64,000 nucleotides of DNA, taken from Chryseobacterium candidae (GTDB taxonomy: Bacteria; Bacteroidota; Bacteroidia; Flavobacteriales; Weeksellaceae). The first letter of the stretch is position 1; each line of letters opens with the position of its first letter. The DNA is taken from assembly GCF_004916905.1 (NCBI RefSeq), contig NZ_SDLV01000012.1, positions 1-64,000 on the forward strand, in the 5' to 3' direction. The notes under the pieces are model-generated. The model searched no databases and was not told the DNA's origin. It saw only the letters and a list, made by a program, of their open reading frames with translations. Positions 1-8,438 of the stretch are shown here, piece after piece. The position numbers and the translations under genes are program-made.

Positions 1-1
1 C

Positions 2-1954
2 AAGTATAATATCCGGGGCTGGATGACCCAGATTAATGATCCTGCCAACTTAGGAAGTGACCTTTTTGGATATAAGATCAATTATAATAAAGTAGAAGGG
101 TTGGAAATTCCTAATGCAGATTATCCAAATCAAAAAGTAAAGCCGAGATACAACGGAAATATAGCTGAAGTATCCTGGAAAACCCTTACAGAAGATAATG
201 AACCCTTAAAAAGATATGGCTACGCATATGATGGTTTAAACAGACTTACAGGTGGTTTTTATCAGAAAGATACAAACCCTTATGCAAAAGAATACAATGA
301 GCTTCTGGCTTATGACATGAATGGAAATATCCTGAATCTGGTTAGAACTCAAGGGTTGCTTCCAGGAAGTAACACCACTTTAATGATTGATAATCTGAAG
401 TACGATTATGCAGGAAATAAATTGGTTAAAGTTACAGATCAGCAGCAGAATTCCTCGGGATATCCTTATTCCTTAACTCCCAATATTATAGGTTATGATA
501 ATGATACCGTAGATGGAAATGGAAATATGATCAGCCATCCTGATAAAGGTATTTCATCAATTCAATATAATTACCTAAATTTACCTAAACAGATTACCCA
601 AAGCTCAAAAGTGACCCAATACACTTACAGAGCAGATGGAGTAAAAGTAAAGAAGCTCTTTGGAGATCTGGAGACCCATTATCTGGATGGATTTCAATAT
701 AAAACTACGAAACAATCAGAATCATCAGATAGTGGAATAGGTGTTATTGATGATCCTGATGCACCAGCTGAAATAAAGTTAAGGATAATTCCTAACTCAG
801 AAGGATATTATGATGCATTGCTGAATCAGTATATTTATAATTACACAGATCATTTAGGAAATGTAAGATTAAGTTATACCGATACCAATAAAGATGGAGT
901 GATACAGCCAAGGCAATATTTCCAGAGTCAATGTGAAGATATTCCATGGGATCCTTTTAATCCACCCAGCTGTATCAGCATTTGGAAACCAGGAGAAATT
1001 GTAGAAGTAAATAATTATTATCCTTTCGGATTATTGCATAATTATACAGCCACAACGCAGAATGCTTATCAGTATAAGTACAACGGTAAAGAGCTGCAAG
1101 AGACTGGAAACTATGACTATGGAGCCCGCCAATACATGCCAGACATTGGAAGATGGAGCGTAATTGATCCGATGGCAGAACAATATAGAAGATGGTCGCC
1201 TTATAATTATACCGTAAATAATCCTATAAGGTTTACTGATCCCGATGGAATGCAAATTGCTCCTGGTAGTCAAGAACAATGGGATAAACACAAAAAAGAT
1301 ATACAAGATAAAAAAGCAGGATTAGAAAGTGAAAAGGCGGGATTAGCTCAGAAAGCCAAAGATGAAGGATGGAGTCAAAAAAAATTAGCGAGACAAGAAA
1401 ATAGATTGTCAGAAAAGATATCAAGTTTAGGAGGATCACTAGATAATATGGGTGTACTTGAGGAAAGTGATAACGTATATGCATTAGAAAATTCTAATGG
1501 AGAAAATGGAAAAACTTATTATGACTCTAATACTGGGAATATAAATCTTAGTTTTGATGGTAGTACAAGCGAGTTTGTTCATGAAATGACTCATGGATAT
1601 CAATTTGAAACAGGTTCGTTAGTCCTATATAAAGATGGCTATAGTGCTGGAACTCTTAATAATGAAACAGGTTCATACAAAGCCCAATTTGCATATGATC
1701 CCACCAATTTTAACTTTGTTAAAAGAAATACATCCGTATTTGAAAACAATAGAATACAAGATATGTCTGAAATTACAAATAATTGGGTAAGAACTATGCC
1801 AAGTGGCTTGTATAGTAATCATCCTAATACACAAGTTACTTTGTCTACCACTAGGGAAGCTTTATTAAAAGCTTTCCCAAAAGGAAATTTACCCCAAAAT
1901 TATTCTATCATGAATGATCCAAGCGTTGTTATACCTAAAAGATTTTCAAAATGA
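2..1954 (+). CDS. Rhs/YD-repeat protein with C-terminal HExxH toxin domain (5' truncated by window edge)
   Basis: The reading frame is already open at the left edge (YNIRGW precedes the first ATG at 23), so this is the 3' part of a much longer Rhs gene. About 400 residues of YD-repeat shell end in the core motifs [25 protein letters not shown] and DPDG (near 1238-1249). After DPDG the sequence changes to a Lys/Glu-rich coiled stretch and then a domain with VHEMTHGYQ (near 1576), a zinc-metallopeptidase signature. The Rhs shell is known to encapsulate and release such C-terminal toxins. This is the only member of the array with a substantial shell, so it is probably the expressed one. The next gene overlaps its stop by 4 nt, as expected for toxin and immunity. 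The toxin's target is unknown. Confidence 0.9.
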   Translation, partial: KYNIRGWMTQINDPANLGSDLFGYKINYNKVEGLEIPNADYPNQKVKPRYNGNIAEVSWKTLTEDNEPLKRYGYAYDGLNRLTGGFYQKDTNPYAKEYNELLAYDMNGNILNLVRTQGLLPGSNTTLMIDNLKYDYAGNKLVKVTDQQQNSSGYPYSLTPNIIGYDNDTVDGNGNMISHPDKGISSIQYNYLNLPKQITQSSKVTQYTYRADGVKVKKLFGDLETHYLDGFQYKTTKQSESSDSGIGVIDDPDAPAEIKLRIIPNSEGYYDALLNQYIYNYTDHLGNVRLSYTDTNKDGVIQPRQYFQSQCEDIPWDPFNPPSCISIWKPGEIVEVNNYYPFGLLHNYTATTQNAYQYKYNGKELQETGNYDYGARQYMPDIGRWSVIDPMAEQYRRWSPYNYTVNNPIRFTDPDGMQIAPGSQEQWDKHKKDIQDKKAGLESEKAGLAQKAKDEGWSQKKLARQENRLSEKISSLGGSLDNMGVLEESDNVYALENSNGENGKTYYDSNTGNINLSFDGSTSEFVHEMTHGYQFETGSLVLYKDGYSAGTLNNETGSYKAQFAYDPTNFNFVKRNTSVFENNRIQDMSEITNNWVRTMPSGLYSNHPNTQVTLSTTREALLKAFPKGNLPQNYSIMNDPSVVIPKRFSK

Positions 1955-2322
1955 GAAAAATGATTAATTTATTAATGGTAATATCTTTTGTAAGTTGTAC
2001 TTCCAAGAGTGTAATGATTCCTATAAATCTTAAAGGTAACTATAGGTATGTTGATAACAAGCAATTCATAAAAATAGAAATATTTGATAGTAATAAAATC
2101 ACAATAGAAAGAAAAGTAGAAGCCAACAGGGTTAAATGTTTAGGGAATTTTGAAATTATTTCTGATAAAAAAATTAAAGTCAATTGTATGGATGAAAGAG
2201 AAGGACACGAAACAAATAGTATTAATGATTTTGTTCCATTAAGATTTAATATTAAAAATGAAATAATTTATTTAGGCTTGAATACTATCGAATACCAAAA
2301 TCTAATACTAACAAAAAAATAA
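1951..2322 (+). CDS. Putative lipoprotein immunity protein for the upstream HExxH toxin
   Basis: A 123-residue protein whose ATG overlaps the toxin stop codon (ATGA), implying translational coupling. The N-terminus MRKMINLLMVISFVSC is a classical lipobox signal, so the mature protein should be membrane-anchored. The rest is a beta-rich small domain with two further cysteines; no family is recognised. Position, size and export signal match the other immunity candidates in the array. The immunity role is inferred from context only. Confidence 0.7.
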   Translation: MRKMINLLMVISFVSCTSKSVMIPINLKGNYRYVDNKQFIKIEIFDSNKITIERKVEANRVKCLGNFEIISDKKIKVNCMDEREGHETNSINDFVPLRFNIKNEIIYLGLNTIEYQNLILTKK

Positions 2323-2376
2323 TTTGTAAGTTATCTCCTTTGCTGTTTGTAGCATATTACAGTTTAAAACAATACT

Positions 2377-2712
2377 ATGGTAAAAAAGGATTTTAAATTT
2401 TATACAGATTATCATCAATTTTTTATTGAAGACTTCAGCAATGAGGATAAAGGCAGTTCAGCTTCTACTGATTTTTGGAATGAAAAATCTTTTAAAGAAA
2501 AACTTGCTTTAACAAACGGAATTATTGGAGTTGGGGTAGAAAGTTATGGTAATGAGATTAAAGGAGAAATTGAAATATTAGAAAAGCCAAATAATAATAT
2601 TGATTATGACAAATATGACCATATTGTAGAAGGAGGAATCAATATTCAATCTGGCGAAATACAAATATTAAATTGTCCTGATAGTCATTTAGAATTGTCT
2701 TTAAAAGTATAA
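2377..2712 (+). CDS. Orphan immunity-like protein, 3' end fused to Rhs cassette DNA
   Basis: A 111-residue protein with no signal peptide, unlike the other immunity candidates here. It has a small beta-sandwich look and faintly resembles ComJ, the inhibitor of the NucA nuclease (YHQFFI near the start, [14 protein letters not shown] late), but this is weak. No toxin precedes it. Its last codons run into the first bases of the next Rhs cassette (homology starts about 2705) and the stop codon is made by Rhs sequence, so the native C-terminus is probably missing. It is best read as a leftover immunity gene whose toxin was replaced by recombination. Confidence 0.55.
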   Translation: MVKKDFKFYTDYHQFFIEDFSNEDKGSSASTDFWNEKSFKEKLALTNGIIGVGVESYGNEIKGEIEILEKPNNNIDYDKYDHIVEGGINIQSGEIQILNCPDSHLELSLKV

Positions 2713-2743
2713 GTACAATGGAAAGGAGCTGCAGGAAACGGGA

Positions 2744-3565
2744 ATGTATGATTACGGCGCAAGGTTCTATATGCCGGATTTAGGAAGATGGGGTGTTGTA
2801 GATCCGCTTGCTGAAACATCAAGAAGATGGAGCACTTACACTTATGCATTTAATAATCCTTTGAGGTTTATTGATCCAGATGGTATGCAAAACTATGATA
2901 TAACATTTGGGAAAAGTGTTTCTGCTGATACACAAAATAAAATTGTAAGTGATTTAGAAAAAGAAACAGGATTGAAATTATCTGTTGGTGATAATGGGAA
3001 ACTGAGTTACAAAGAATCTTCTGATATGGGAGGAAGTAAAACAGCTCGTGATATGTTGAAAGGCGCTATTGATAATCATAGAACTGACTATCAGATTAAT
3101 TCAGACAACACTAAAGGATCTTCAATCGAACCCACAGGAGCACGAGGTGAAACAATAGATGGCGTGTATGGTTCAACAGTAACATATGACTTAAATATTA
3201 ATACTGACCAAGTAAATAAATTTATAGCAGGAACAAGTGAGGCATTAAATCCTCTAACGATGGGATATGGAATGACTACTCTTCACGAAGTAAGCCATGT
3301 ATATAATAATCTTAACGATCAGGATGTGATTTATGGTGCGCCAGGTCCAAATGAAAAAGTTATAAATACAATTAGAAGAGAATTAGATGCTTCCGGACAA
3401 TTTACTCAACCATTTGGTCAAAGAGAATCATATAGCCCGACAGATATTCTACGTAATGGTAAGCCCTATAATTTTACGCCTTTTGAAAGAAGTATCATGG
3501 ATGGTAATTTTAAAAAAATCGATGTGAAGAAAAACCTTTTTATGCTAACTCCAAAAACCAAATAA
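2744..3565 (+). CDS. Orphan Rhs tip with HExxH toxin (cassette a)
   Basis: The Rhs frame opens at about 2705 ([13 protein letters not shown]) right after a stop, so the ATG at 2744 lies inside the conserved core and is not a natural start. The tip [15 protein letters not shown] to DPDGMQ is followed by a toxin domain of about 220 residues carrying [11 protein letters not shown], an HExxH metallopeptidase motif. It is paralogous to the toxin at 11650-12564, with a 167-bp identical block at its start (2801-2967). No promoter or Rhs shell is present, so it is probably silent unless recombined onto the full-length Rhs gene. The immunity gene follows with a 1-nt overlap. Confidence 0.75.
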   Translation: MYDYGARFYMPDLGRWGVVDPLAETSRRWSTYTYAFNNPLRFIDPDGMQNYDITFGKSVSADTQNKIVSDLEKETGLKLSVGDNGKLSYKESSDMGGSKTARDMLKGAIDNHRTDYQINSDNTKGSSIEPTGARGETIDGVYGSTVTYDLNINTDQVNKFIAGTSEALNPLTMGYGMTTLHEVSHVYNNLNDQDVIYGAPGPNEKVINTIRRELDASGQFTQPFGQRESYSPTDILRNGKPYNFTPFERSIMDGNFKKIDVKKNLFMLTPKTK

Positions 3566-4101
3566 TGAAATATTTAATTATTTTATCTGTATGTATTAGT
3601 TTTTCAATGTATGGACAATGTGCATGTGAAAGATATGAAAAAGGGATTGAATACATAAAACAGGATTTTATAAATAAGGGTACAGAAAAGTATTATAAAG
3701 ATCTTTTAAATCCTGGAGCTTATGGAATCTCTATTTATGAAAGTTTTTTTCCTCTATATAAGTCTGATAGTTATTTTAATTGGTTAAATATTGAAAAAAC
3801 TAACCCATATAAAAAAAGTAAGTGTTTATCTAAAGTAAATAAAAAAAATTGGGGAAAATTTTGGAAGTCACAAGACTACTATAAAAGCCAAAATGTATTT
3901 ACAAAAGATAAATTTAAAGGGCCATCTCATATAGCAGTTTTTACTAAATTGAGAAATGATTCTTTAAGAGTTGATGTCATATCCAACTCACATAATGGCT
4001 TAAAGTATTGTGGTAGTGTTAATAAATATTTATTGATTTTTGATAAACAAGATAGTATTAAAGAAGCTAAAACATGGACAGCTCATTATGAATGTTTGTA
4101 A
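3565..4101 (+). CDS. Exported immunity protein for cassette a
   Basis: A 178-residue protein that overlaps the toxin stop by 1 nt. It has an N-terminal signal sequence ([18 protein letters not shown]); a Cys follows the predicted cleavage region but the lipobox is poor. The C-terminal half matches the immunity candidate at 12580-13140: SLRVDV, KYCGS, FDK and HYEC occur in the same order in both. The two cognate toxins are also paralogous, which supports the pairing. The family is not otherwise recognised. Confidence 0.7.
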   Translation: MKYLIILSVCISFSMYGQCACERYEKGIEYIKQDFINKGTEKYYKDLLNPGAYGISIYESFFPLYKSDSYFNWLNIEKTNPYKKSKCLSKVNKKNWGKFWKSQDYYKSQNVFTKDKFKGPSHIAVFTKLRNDSLRVDVISNSHNGLKYCGSVNKYLLIFDKQDSIKEAKTWTAHYECL

Positions 4102-4117
4102 TGATTTTTAATAAACA

Positions 4118-4146
4118 ACCACTGCCTTAGCAGTGGTTTTCTTGTT
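4118..4146 (+). terminator. Rho-independent terminator after cassette a
   Basis: Stem accactgc/gcagtggt with a 4-nt loop followed by a T-rich tract, 16 nt after the immunity stop. Confidence 0.7.
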
Positions 4147-4254
4147 CTGTTTTGTATATGGAAACAGAACAATAGAAATAAATCTTTGGGATAATGTTTA
4201 GGTATAGAATAAAAGGGCTGAATTTTTTATATTTGTGGTACTGAATAAAAAATC

Positions 4255-4629
4255 ATGATGGAAAAGCTAAAGAGTTTACGAAAACAGCGGGGCTACACCC
4301 AGGAATATATGTCCAAGATCATATCCACGGATGTATCCAATTACAGCCGTAAAGAAAGCGGTGATGTAAGGATTTATGATGATGAATGGGAGAAGCTGGC
4401 CAAGGCTTTAGACGTTCCGGTAGAAGAAATCAAAGAAGAAAAACCTTCCAGTATTGTTCAGAATAATGATAATCTGACCTTCAATGATAACTCCGGAAAC
4501 TATAATTATTACTGTAGTATTCCCAATCATATTTTAGATAACCTGAATGATTATATTGCCCTGCTGAAAAAGCAGAATGAAGCTTTAGAAGAAGAAAATA
4601 AGAAGCTAAAGCCCAATAAAAGAAATTAA
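4255..4629 (+). CDS. XRE-family HTH regulator with C-terminal coiled coil
   Basis: A 124-residue protein. Residues 2-60 form a Cro/C1-type helix-turn-helix (KLKSLRKQRGYTQEYMSKII...VSNYSRKESG), followed by an Asn-rich linker and a Glu/Lys-rich coiled coil at the C-terminus. The gene sits between two Rhs cassettes and the next cassette begins within 10 nt of its stop. It has the same layout (HTH, linker, coiled coil) as the minus-strand gene at 16849-17253. Its targets are unknown; regulation of the array is possible but unproven. Confidence 0.8.
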   Translation: MMEKLKSLRKQRGYTQEYMSKIISTDVSNYSRKESGDVRIYDDEWEKLAKALDVPVEEIKEEKPSSIVQNNDNLTFNDNSGNYNYYCSIPNHILDNLNDYIALLKKQNEALEEENKKLKPNKRN

Positions 4630-4632
4630 ACG

Positions 4633-5718
4633 TTGTCCCAAGCTGCCGCACGAATCCTTTCGTGTGGTAGTATTTTAACAATTAGTTATATTTATCAATA
4701 CAAAGATCACCTAGGAAATGTCCGTGTGAGCTTTGCCAAAAACAGCACAGGCGTTCTTGAAATTGTAGACAGTAATGATTATTACCCATTCGGTATGAAT
4801 CATTTAAAAACAGGAAGTGCTTATTTTGGACAGGATAGTTTTAAAAAGTACAAGTACAACGGCAAAGAACTCCAAGAAACTGGCGCTTATGACTTCGGAG
4901 CCCGCCAATACTTACCTGATATTGCTCGTTGGGTTGTACCAGATCCACTTTCTGAAAAACATCCTGATTTAAATCCAATGATGTACGCTAATAATAATCC
5001 AATAAGATTTGTAGATCCAGATGGAATGGATTGGGTTGAAGCGGCGAATGGAGATATTACTTGGCGAGATGATGTAACAGCTAAAAACCATAAAGATAAG
5101 GGAGTACTTCAAAAAGGTGAAACATATAGAGGAACTTACTATGAACGCACTAAAACCTGGGACAATAAAAAGCATAAAGGACTTGTATTAGAAAGTTATC
5201 ATACATATGGAAAAATGAGTTATTCTGCAGCAAAAGAAATGAGTGTTGAGATAGATGGAGAAATGAGAAACTCTAAAATTGGCGATGTGGATGTAAAGTT
5301 AAATGTAACATTTGAGAATGGGAAAACAAAAACATTAGGTTCTTATGATGGTGTTGCAGGAGGTTTTGGAAATGGCGCACCAGAAAATGGGGAGTATACT
5401 GTGGATAGTTATCAAGACAGAAGTCCAAATGGATGGTATAACAAAGGAATGAATCGGGACGGAGTCGGATTTAGTTTTAATCTTAATCCACAATTTAGTA
5501 CAGGTAGAAGTTTATTAAGAATACATCCTGATGGAAATAATGAGGGAACTTTAGGCTGCATCGGAATGTCTGGGGATAAAATTGTTCTAACTAATTTTAG
5601 AGATACTCTAAGAAGTATGATAAAAACAGGAGGTCCAGTACCTGTAAATATTAATATTCAGAATAATCCAAATAATAATGGAAAAAGTGGAACGAAAATA
5701 CCAAATGTTAATGAATAG
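4633..5718 (+). CDS. Orphan Rhs tip with L,D-transpeptidase-like toxin (cassette b)
   Basis: The frame begins at a TTG inside junction DNA, so the start is nominal. The Rhs tip ([37 protein letters not shown]) leads into a toxin domain of about 230 residues. Near its end are His298 and Cys309 in IHPDGNNEGTLGCIGM, which resembles the His...S/T-x-G-C catalytic signature of YkuD/DUF2778 (Tlde1-type) L,D-transpeptidases that attack peptidoglycan. The cognate immunity gene overlaps the 3' end and encodes a lipoprotein, consistent with a periplasmic target. The family call is from the motif only. Confidence 0.7.
   Translation: MSQAAARILSCGSILTISYIYQYKDHLGNVRVSFAKNSTGVLEIVDSNDYYPFGMNHLKTGSAYFGQDSFKKYKYNGKELQETGAYDFGARQYLPDIARWVVPDPLSEKHPDLNPMMYANNNPIRFVDPDGMDWVEAANGDITWRDDVTAKNHKDKGVLQKGETYRGTYYERTKTWDNKKHKGLVLESYHTYGKMSYSAAKEMSVEIDGEMRNSKIGDVDVKLNVTFENGKTKTLGSYDGVAGGFGNGAPENGEYTVDSYQDRSPNGWYNKGMNRDGVGFSFNLNPQFSTGRSLLRIHPDGNNEGTLGCIGMSGDKIVLTNFRDTLRSMIKTGGPVPVNINIQNNPNNNGKSGTKIPNVNE
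4637..4865 (+). repeat. 229-bp perfect direct repeat, copy 1
   Basis: Identical to 6315-6543 base for base by eye. It starts with a palindrome (4646-4667), then an Rhs 3'-core segment from YIYQYKDHLGN to KYKYNGK. The two copies head cassettes b and c, which carry unrelated toxins. Confidence 0.9.
4646..4667. repeat. Palindromic junction element (CCGCACGA...TCGTGTGG)
   Basis: Stem ccgcacgaa/ttcgtgtgg with a short loop. The same element recurs at 6324-6345, 13158-13178 and 16774-16794, always at an Rhs module or regulator boundary. Confidence 0.7.
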
Positions 5719-6307
5719 TCTTTTGTTATTATTTTTTCTGTTTTTTAGTTGTCATCAATCAGAAAAAAAGATACAAGGAAAGATAGAAAATGAAACTGTT
5801 ATTACAGAGAATTTTTCTAAACCAGATTTTAAAGTGAATCAATTACAATTAAGAGAAGAAAGTTCTATAAATAATTTTTATCCTCAAAATGTAAGATTAT
5901 TAAATAACTTAAGATATTCTCCTGTGATTGCTTTTACAGATAAAGAAAAAAAAGAATATTTACTTGCCTATCAATATGAGGGAGATGTGAAGAATAGTTT
6001 TAGTTGCTTCGAGGTAGGATATTTAAAAGATGACTCAAAACTTGAGAAAGACGTTACAGAAACTAAATACGATAATTTTAAGACAGAATCAGGACTGAAA
6101 TTAGGAATGACTTTAGAGGAAATAACCAATATAAAAGGTAGTAACTATAAAGTTGAAAAAAAATCTAACGAACAAATTATCAGATATACGATTAAAAATG
6201 CTGATGATCCCAAAATAAAACAATATGAAATGCCTCCGTATTTTATGGAATTTTATTTAAAAGATAACAAGCCGTATAAAATTATATTTGGTTTTGAATA
6301 TCCCTAA
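5705..6307 (+). CDS. Lipoprotein immunity protein for cassette b
   Basis: An upstream ATG exists at 5678, but starts at 5705 or 5711 put the signal peptide at the N-terminus (MLMNSLLLLFFLFFSC, clear lipobox), and they overlap the end of the toxin ORF (stop 5716-5718). About 200 residues; the mature part is charged and not recognised. Export to the periplasm fits a peptidoglycan-directed toxin. The stop (6305-6307) is followed within 8 nt by the second copy of the 229-bp repeat. Confidence 0.7.
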   Translation: MLMNSLLLLFFLFFSCHQSEKKIQGKIENETVITENFSKPDFKVNQLQLREESSINNFYPQNVRLLNNLRYSPVIAFTDKEKKEYLLAYQYEGDVKNSFSCFEVGYLKDDSKLEKDVTETKYDNFKTESGLKLGMTLEEITNIKGSNYKVEKKSNEQIIRYTIKNADDPKIKQYEMPPYFMEFYLKDNKPYKIIFGFEYP

Positions 6308-6314
6308 AATAAAC

Positions 6315-6543
6315 CCCAAGCTGCCGCACGAATCCTTTCGTGTGGTAGTATTTTAACAATTAGTTATATTTATCAATACAAAGATCACCTAGGAAATGTC
6401 CGTGTGAGCTTTGCCAAAAACAGCACAGGCGTTCTTGAAATTGTAGACAGTAATGATTATTACCCATTCGGTATGAATCATTTAAAAACAGGAAGTGCTT
6501 ATTTTGGACAGGATAGTTTTAAAAAGTACAAGTACAACGGCAA
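6315..6543 (+). repeat. 229-bp perfect direct repeat, copy 2
   Basis: Second copy of 4637-4865, including the palindrome at 6324-6345. It heads cassette c. Confidence 0.9.
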
Positions 6544-7453
6544 GGAGCTGCAGGAGACGGGAATGTATGATTATGGGGCGAGGATGTATATGCCAGATAT
6601 TGGAAGGTGGGGTGTATTAGACAATTACAGTGAAAAGTATTTTTCTATTTCTCCATATACTTACGTAGCTAATAACGCTGTTAAATTTATTGATATAAAT
6701 GGGGAATGGATATATATTAATGATCAGGATGGAACTCAGTACAGATATCATAATAATGCAACACAACATAAAGTAGATGGGAAATGGACAAATGTAGATG
6801 CAAATACAAATTTGTCAGATTATGTTGTACAGACTGTCGCAGGGTTAAGTCATTTAGACAAAAATACCTCTATAGGAAATACAATGATTGATTATTTTGA
6901 TCAGGCACAAGGTACAGATGGAAAAGTAAGAGATATACACTTTAATTATACAACTGGAGAATCACAAATTAAACATGGTGTTAGTAATATTGTTGAACTA
7001 AATACATCTCCACATGGTTTATGGACAACATCAGGAATAAATACTGAAAATTCACCTTTATATGCAACTATTGCACATGAAATGGGACATGTTTATGGAT
7101 ACTTTGCTTTAGGAGAAAGGGCAGTCCCAGATGAAAGGTTTGGAAATACAACTGCTGAAATTTATGGGACACATGTCGAAAATATTGTGAGAGCTGAAAC
7201 AGGGCTTCCGCTGAGAACTCACTATAAAACAATTATAGATGGGGTTGGGAAAAAATTTCCTAGTGAAGGTAGTAGATTAATTGATAGCGCTGGAAGCAGT
7301 ATATACTATGATTCAAATAGAAGTCAAATAACTCCTATTCCAAGTGTTGATAACGTGCTTAAGGCCAATAAAAAAATATTACAAAACAGGTATAATTATT
7401 ATGGAGCAGCTGCATACTTTCACTATCAAAGATTTAGAAATAGATCACATTAA
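6404..7453 (+). CDS. Orphan Rhs tip with M91/NleD-like zinc metalloprotease toxin (cassette c)
   Basis: The nominal GTG start lies inside the Rhs core; the frame is open back to the stop of the previous immunity gene. The tip ends DINGEW rather than DPDG. The toxin domain carries IAHEMGHVYG (near 7073-7102) and, further on, TAEIYGTHVENIVRAETGLP. HExxH followed by an E-rich helix with EN-x-x-RAE-x-GLP is typical of the M91 (NleD-like) zinc peptidases common as Rhs toxins. A lipoprotein gene follows 16 nt downstream. Confidence 0.75.
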   Translation: MSFAKNSTGVLEIVDSNDYYPFGMNHLKTGSAYFGQDSFKKYKYNGKELQETGMYDYGARMYMPDIGRWGVLDNYSEKYFSISPYTYVANNAVKFIDINGEWIYINDQDGTQYRYHNNATQHKVDGKWTNVDANTNLSDYVVQTVAGLSHLDKNTSIGNTMIDYFDQAQGTDGKVRDIHFNYTTGESQIKHGVSNIVELNTSPHGLWTTSGINTENSPLYATIAHEMGHVYGYFALGERAVPDERFGNTTAEIYGTHVENIVRAETGLPLRTHYKTIIDGVGKKFPSEGSRLIDSAGSSIYYDSNRSQITPIPSVDNVLKANKKILQNRYNYYGAAAYFHYQRFRNRSH

Positions 7454-7468
7454 TATAAATCATAACCA

Positions 7469-8161
7469 ATGAAAAACTATATTTTATTGTGCATAATGCT
7501 ATTTACTAGCTGTTTATCACAAAGTAAAAGCTCGTTAAAAGAAATAAATCAAAATTTACTCAATAATAACGATGTTTCTTTTAATAGTTCTTATTTAAAT
7601 TCCAAAGAAAATGAGGGAATGAAAAATGCTTTAACAAAATTTAGATTGTTAGGAATAGAATCTTGTAATATAAATCCTGAAAAAAAATATTCACGTATTT
7701 ATATTGAAGATGGATTTCATTATGAAGAAGGATTTTACAACGGGATTATTATTTTCGATAATAAAGATGTTTGTGAGATAACAAATAGCCCTTACAAATT
7801 GGGAATTGATAGTCTTTCGTACAAAAAAGTAAAAAATGGCAATTTTATATTTTATACGAAAAAAAAATCAATAGAAGACTTTAAAAAGAACAATTTGAAT
7901 GAATATTATAGATATCAATTAGTAATAGAAAATAAGGTAGATGAATTGAAAAAATGTTTGGAAGTTGATGAGCTTACCCCAAAACCAATTATTTTTACCA
8001 AAAATTATTATATCATTGGTAAACAGATTAATAGCTATGGAACTGTCAAGATAAATTATAATGATATTAAAGATGGTGTAAAAGATATTCCTTATTTTAA
8101 AAAAGAAAATCAAAAAAGATTTATGGACTGTATTGGAAATCTAAATATTAAGTTTGAGTAA
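7469..8161 (+). CDS. Lipoprotein immunity protein for cassette c
   Basis: A 230-residue protein beginning MKNYILLCIMLFTSC, a clear lipobox. The mature part is Lys/Asn-rich with no recognised domain. It follows the M91-like toxin by 15 nt. The immunity role is inferred from position and shared lipoprotein character. Confidence 0.65.
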   Translation: MKNYILLCIMLFTSCLSQSKSSLKEINQNLLNNNDVSFNSSYLNSKENEGMKNALTKFRLLGIESCNINPEKKYSRIYIEDGFHYEEGFYNGIIIFDNKDVCEITNSPYKLGIDSLSYKKVKNGNFIFYTKKKSIEDFKKNNLNEYYRYQLVIENKVDELKKCLEVDELTPKPIIFTKNYYIIGKQINSYGTVKINYNDIKDGVKDIPYFKKENQKRFMDCIGNLNIKFE

Positions 8162-8182
8162 ATATTTTTGTTAGCATACCCC

Positions 8183-8204
8183 GGCGCGAGCATGCTGTTC
8201 GTGT
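8183..8204. repeat. Diverged palindromic junction element
   Basis: The sequence around cgcgagcatgctgttcgtgt has the same outline as the CCGCACGA...TCGTGTGG palindromes but is imperfect. It lies between cassettes c and d. Confidence 0.35.
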
Positions 8205-8281
8205 CCACTCTAGTATATAAACAACCCTTGGATTCCCCTGCTGCTCAAAATCGGGAGACTTTGAGCTAGCCAAATAAAAAC

Positions 8282-8312
8282 AAAACCACTGCAATTGCGG
8301 TGGTTTTATTCT
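8282..8312 (+). terminator. Terminator-like hairpin before cassette d
   Basis: Stem aaaaccactgc/gcggtggtttt with loop aatt and a following T-rich tract. A near-identical copy with the same flanks is at 11475-11505, so it is part of the duplicated cassette leader. Confidence 0.6.
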
Positions 8313-8438
8313 TTTATCCTGTAAAACCGTTATATTTACCAATACAGAGATCACCTTGGGAATGCCAGGGTAAGCTTTTCCAAAAACAGCGAAGGTGTTC
8401 TTGAAGTTACAGATACCAACAATTATTATCCATTTGGA

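Noticed and set aside
4633..4700. TTG start for cassette b as a genuine gene start
   Set aside because: The codon lies in junction palindrome DNA with no promoter; the frame is simply open through it.
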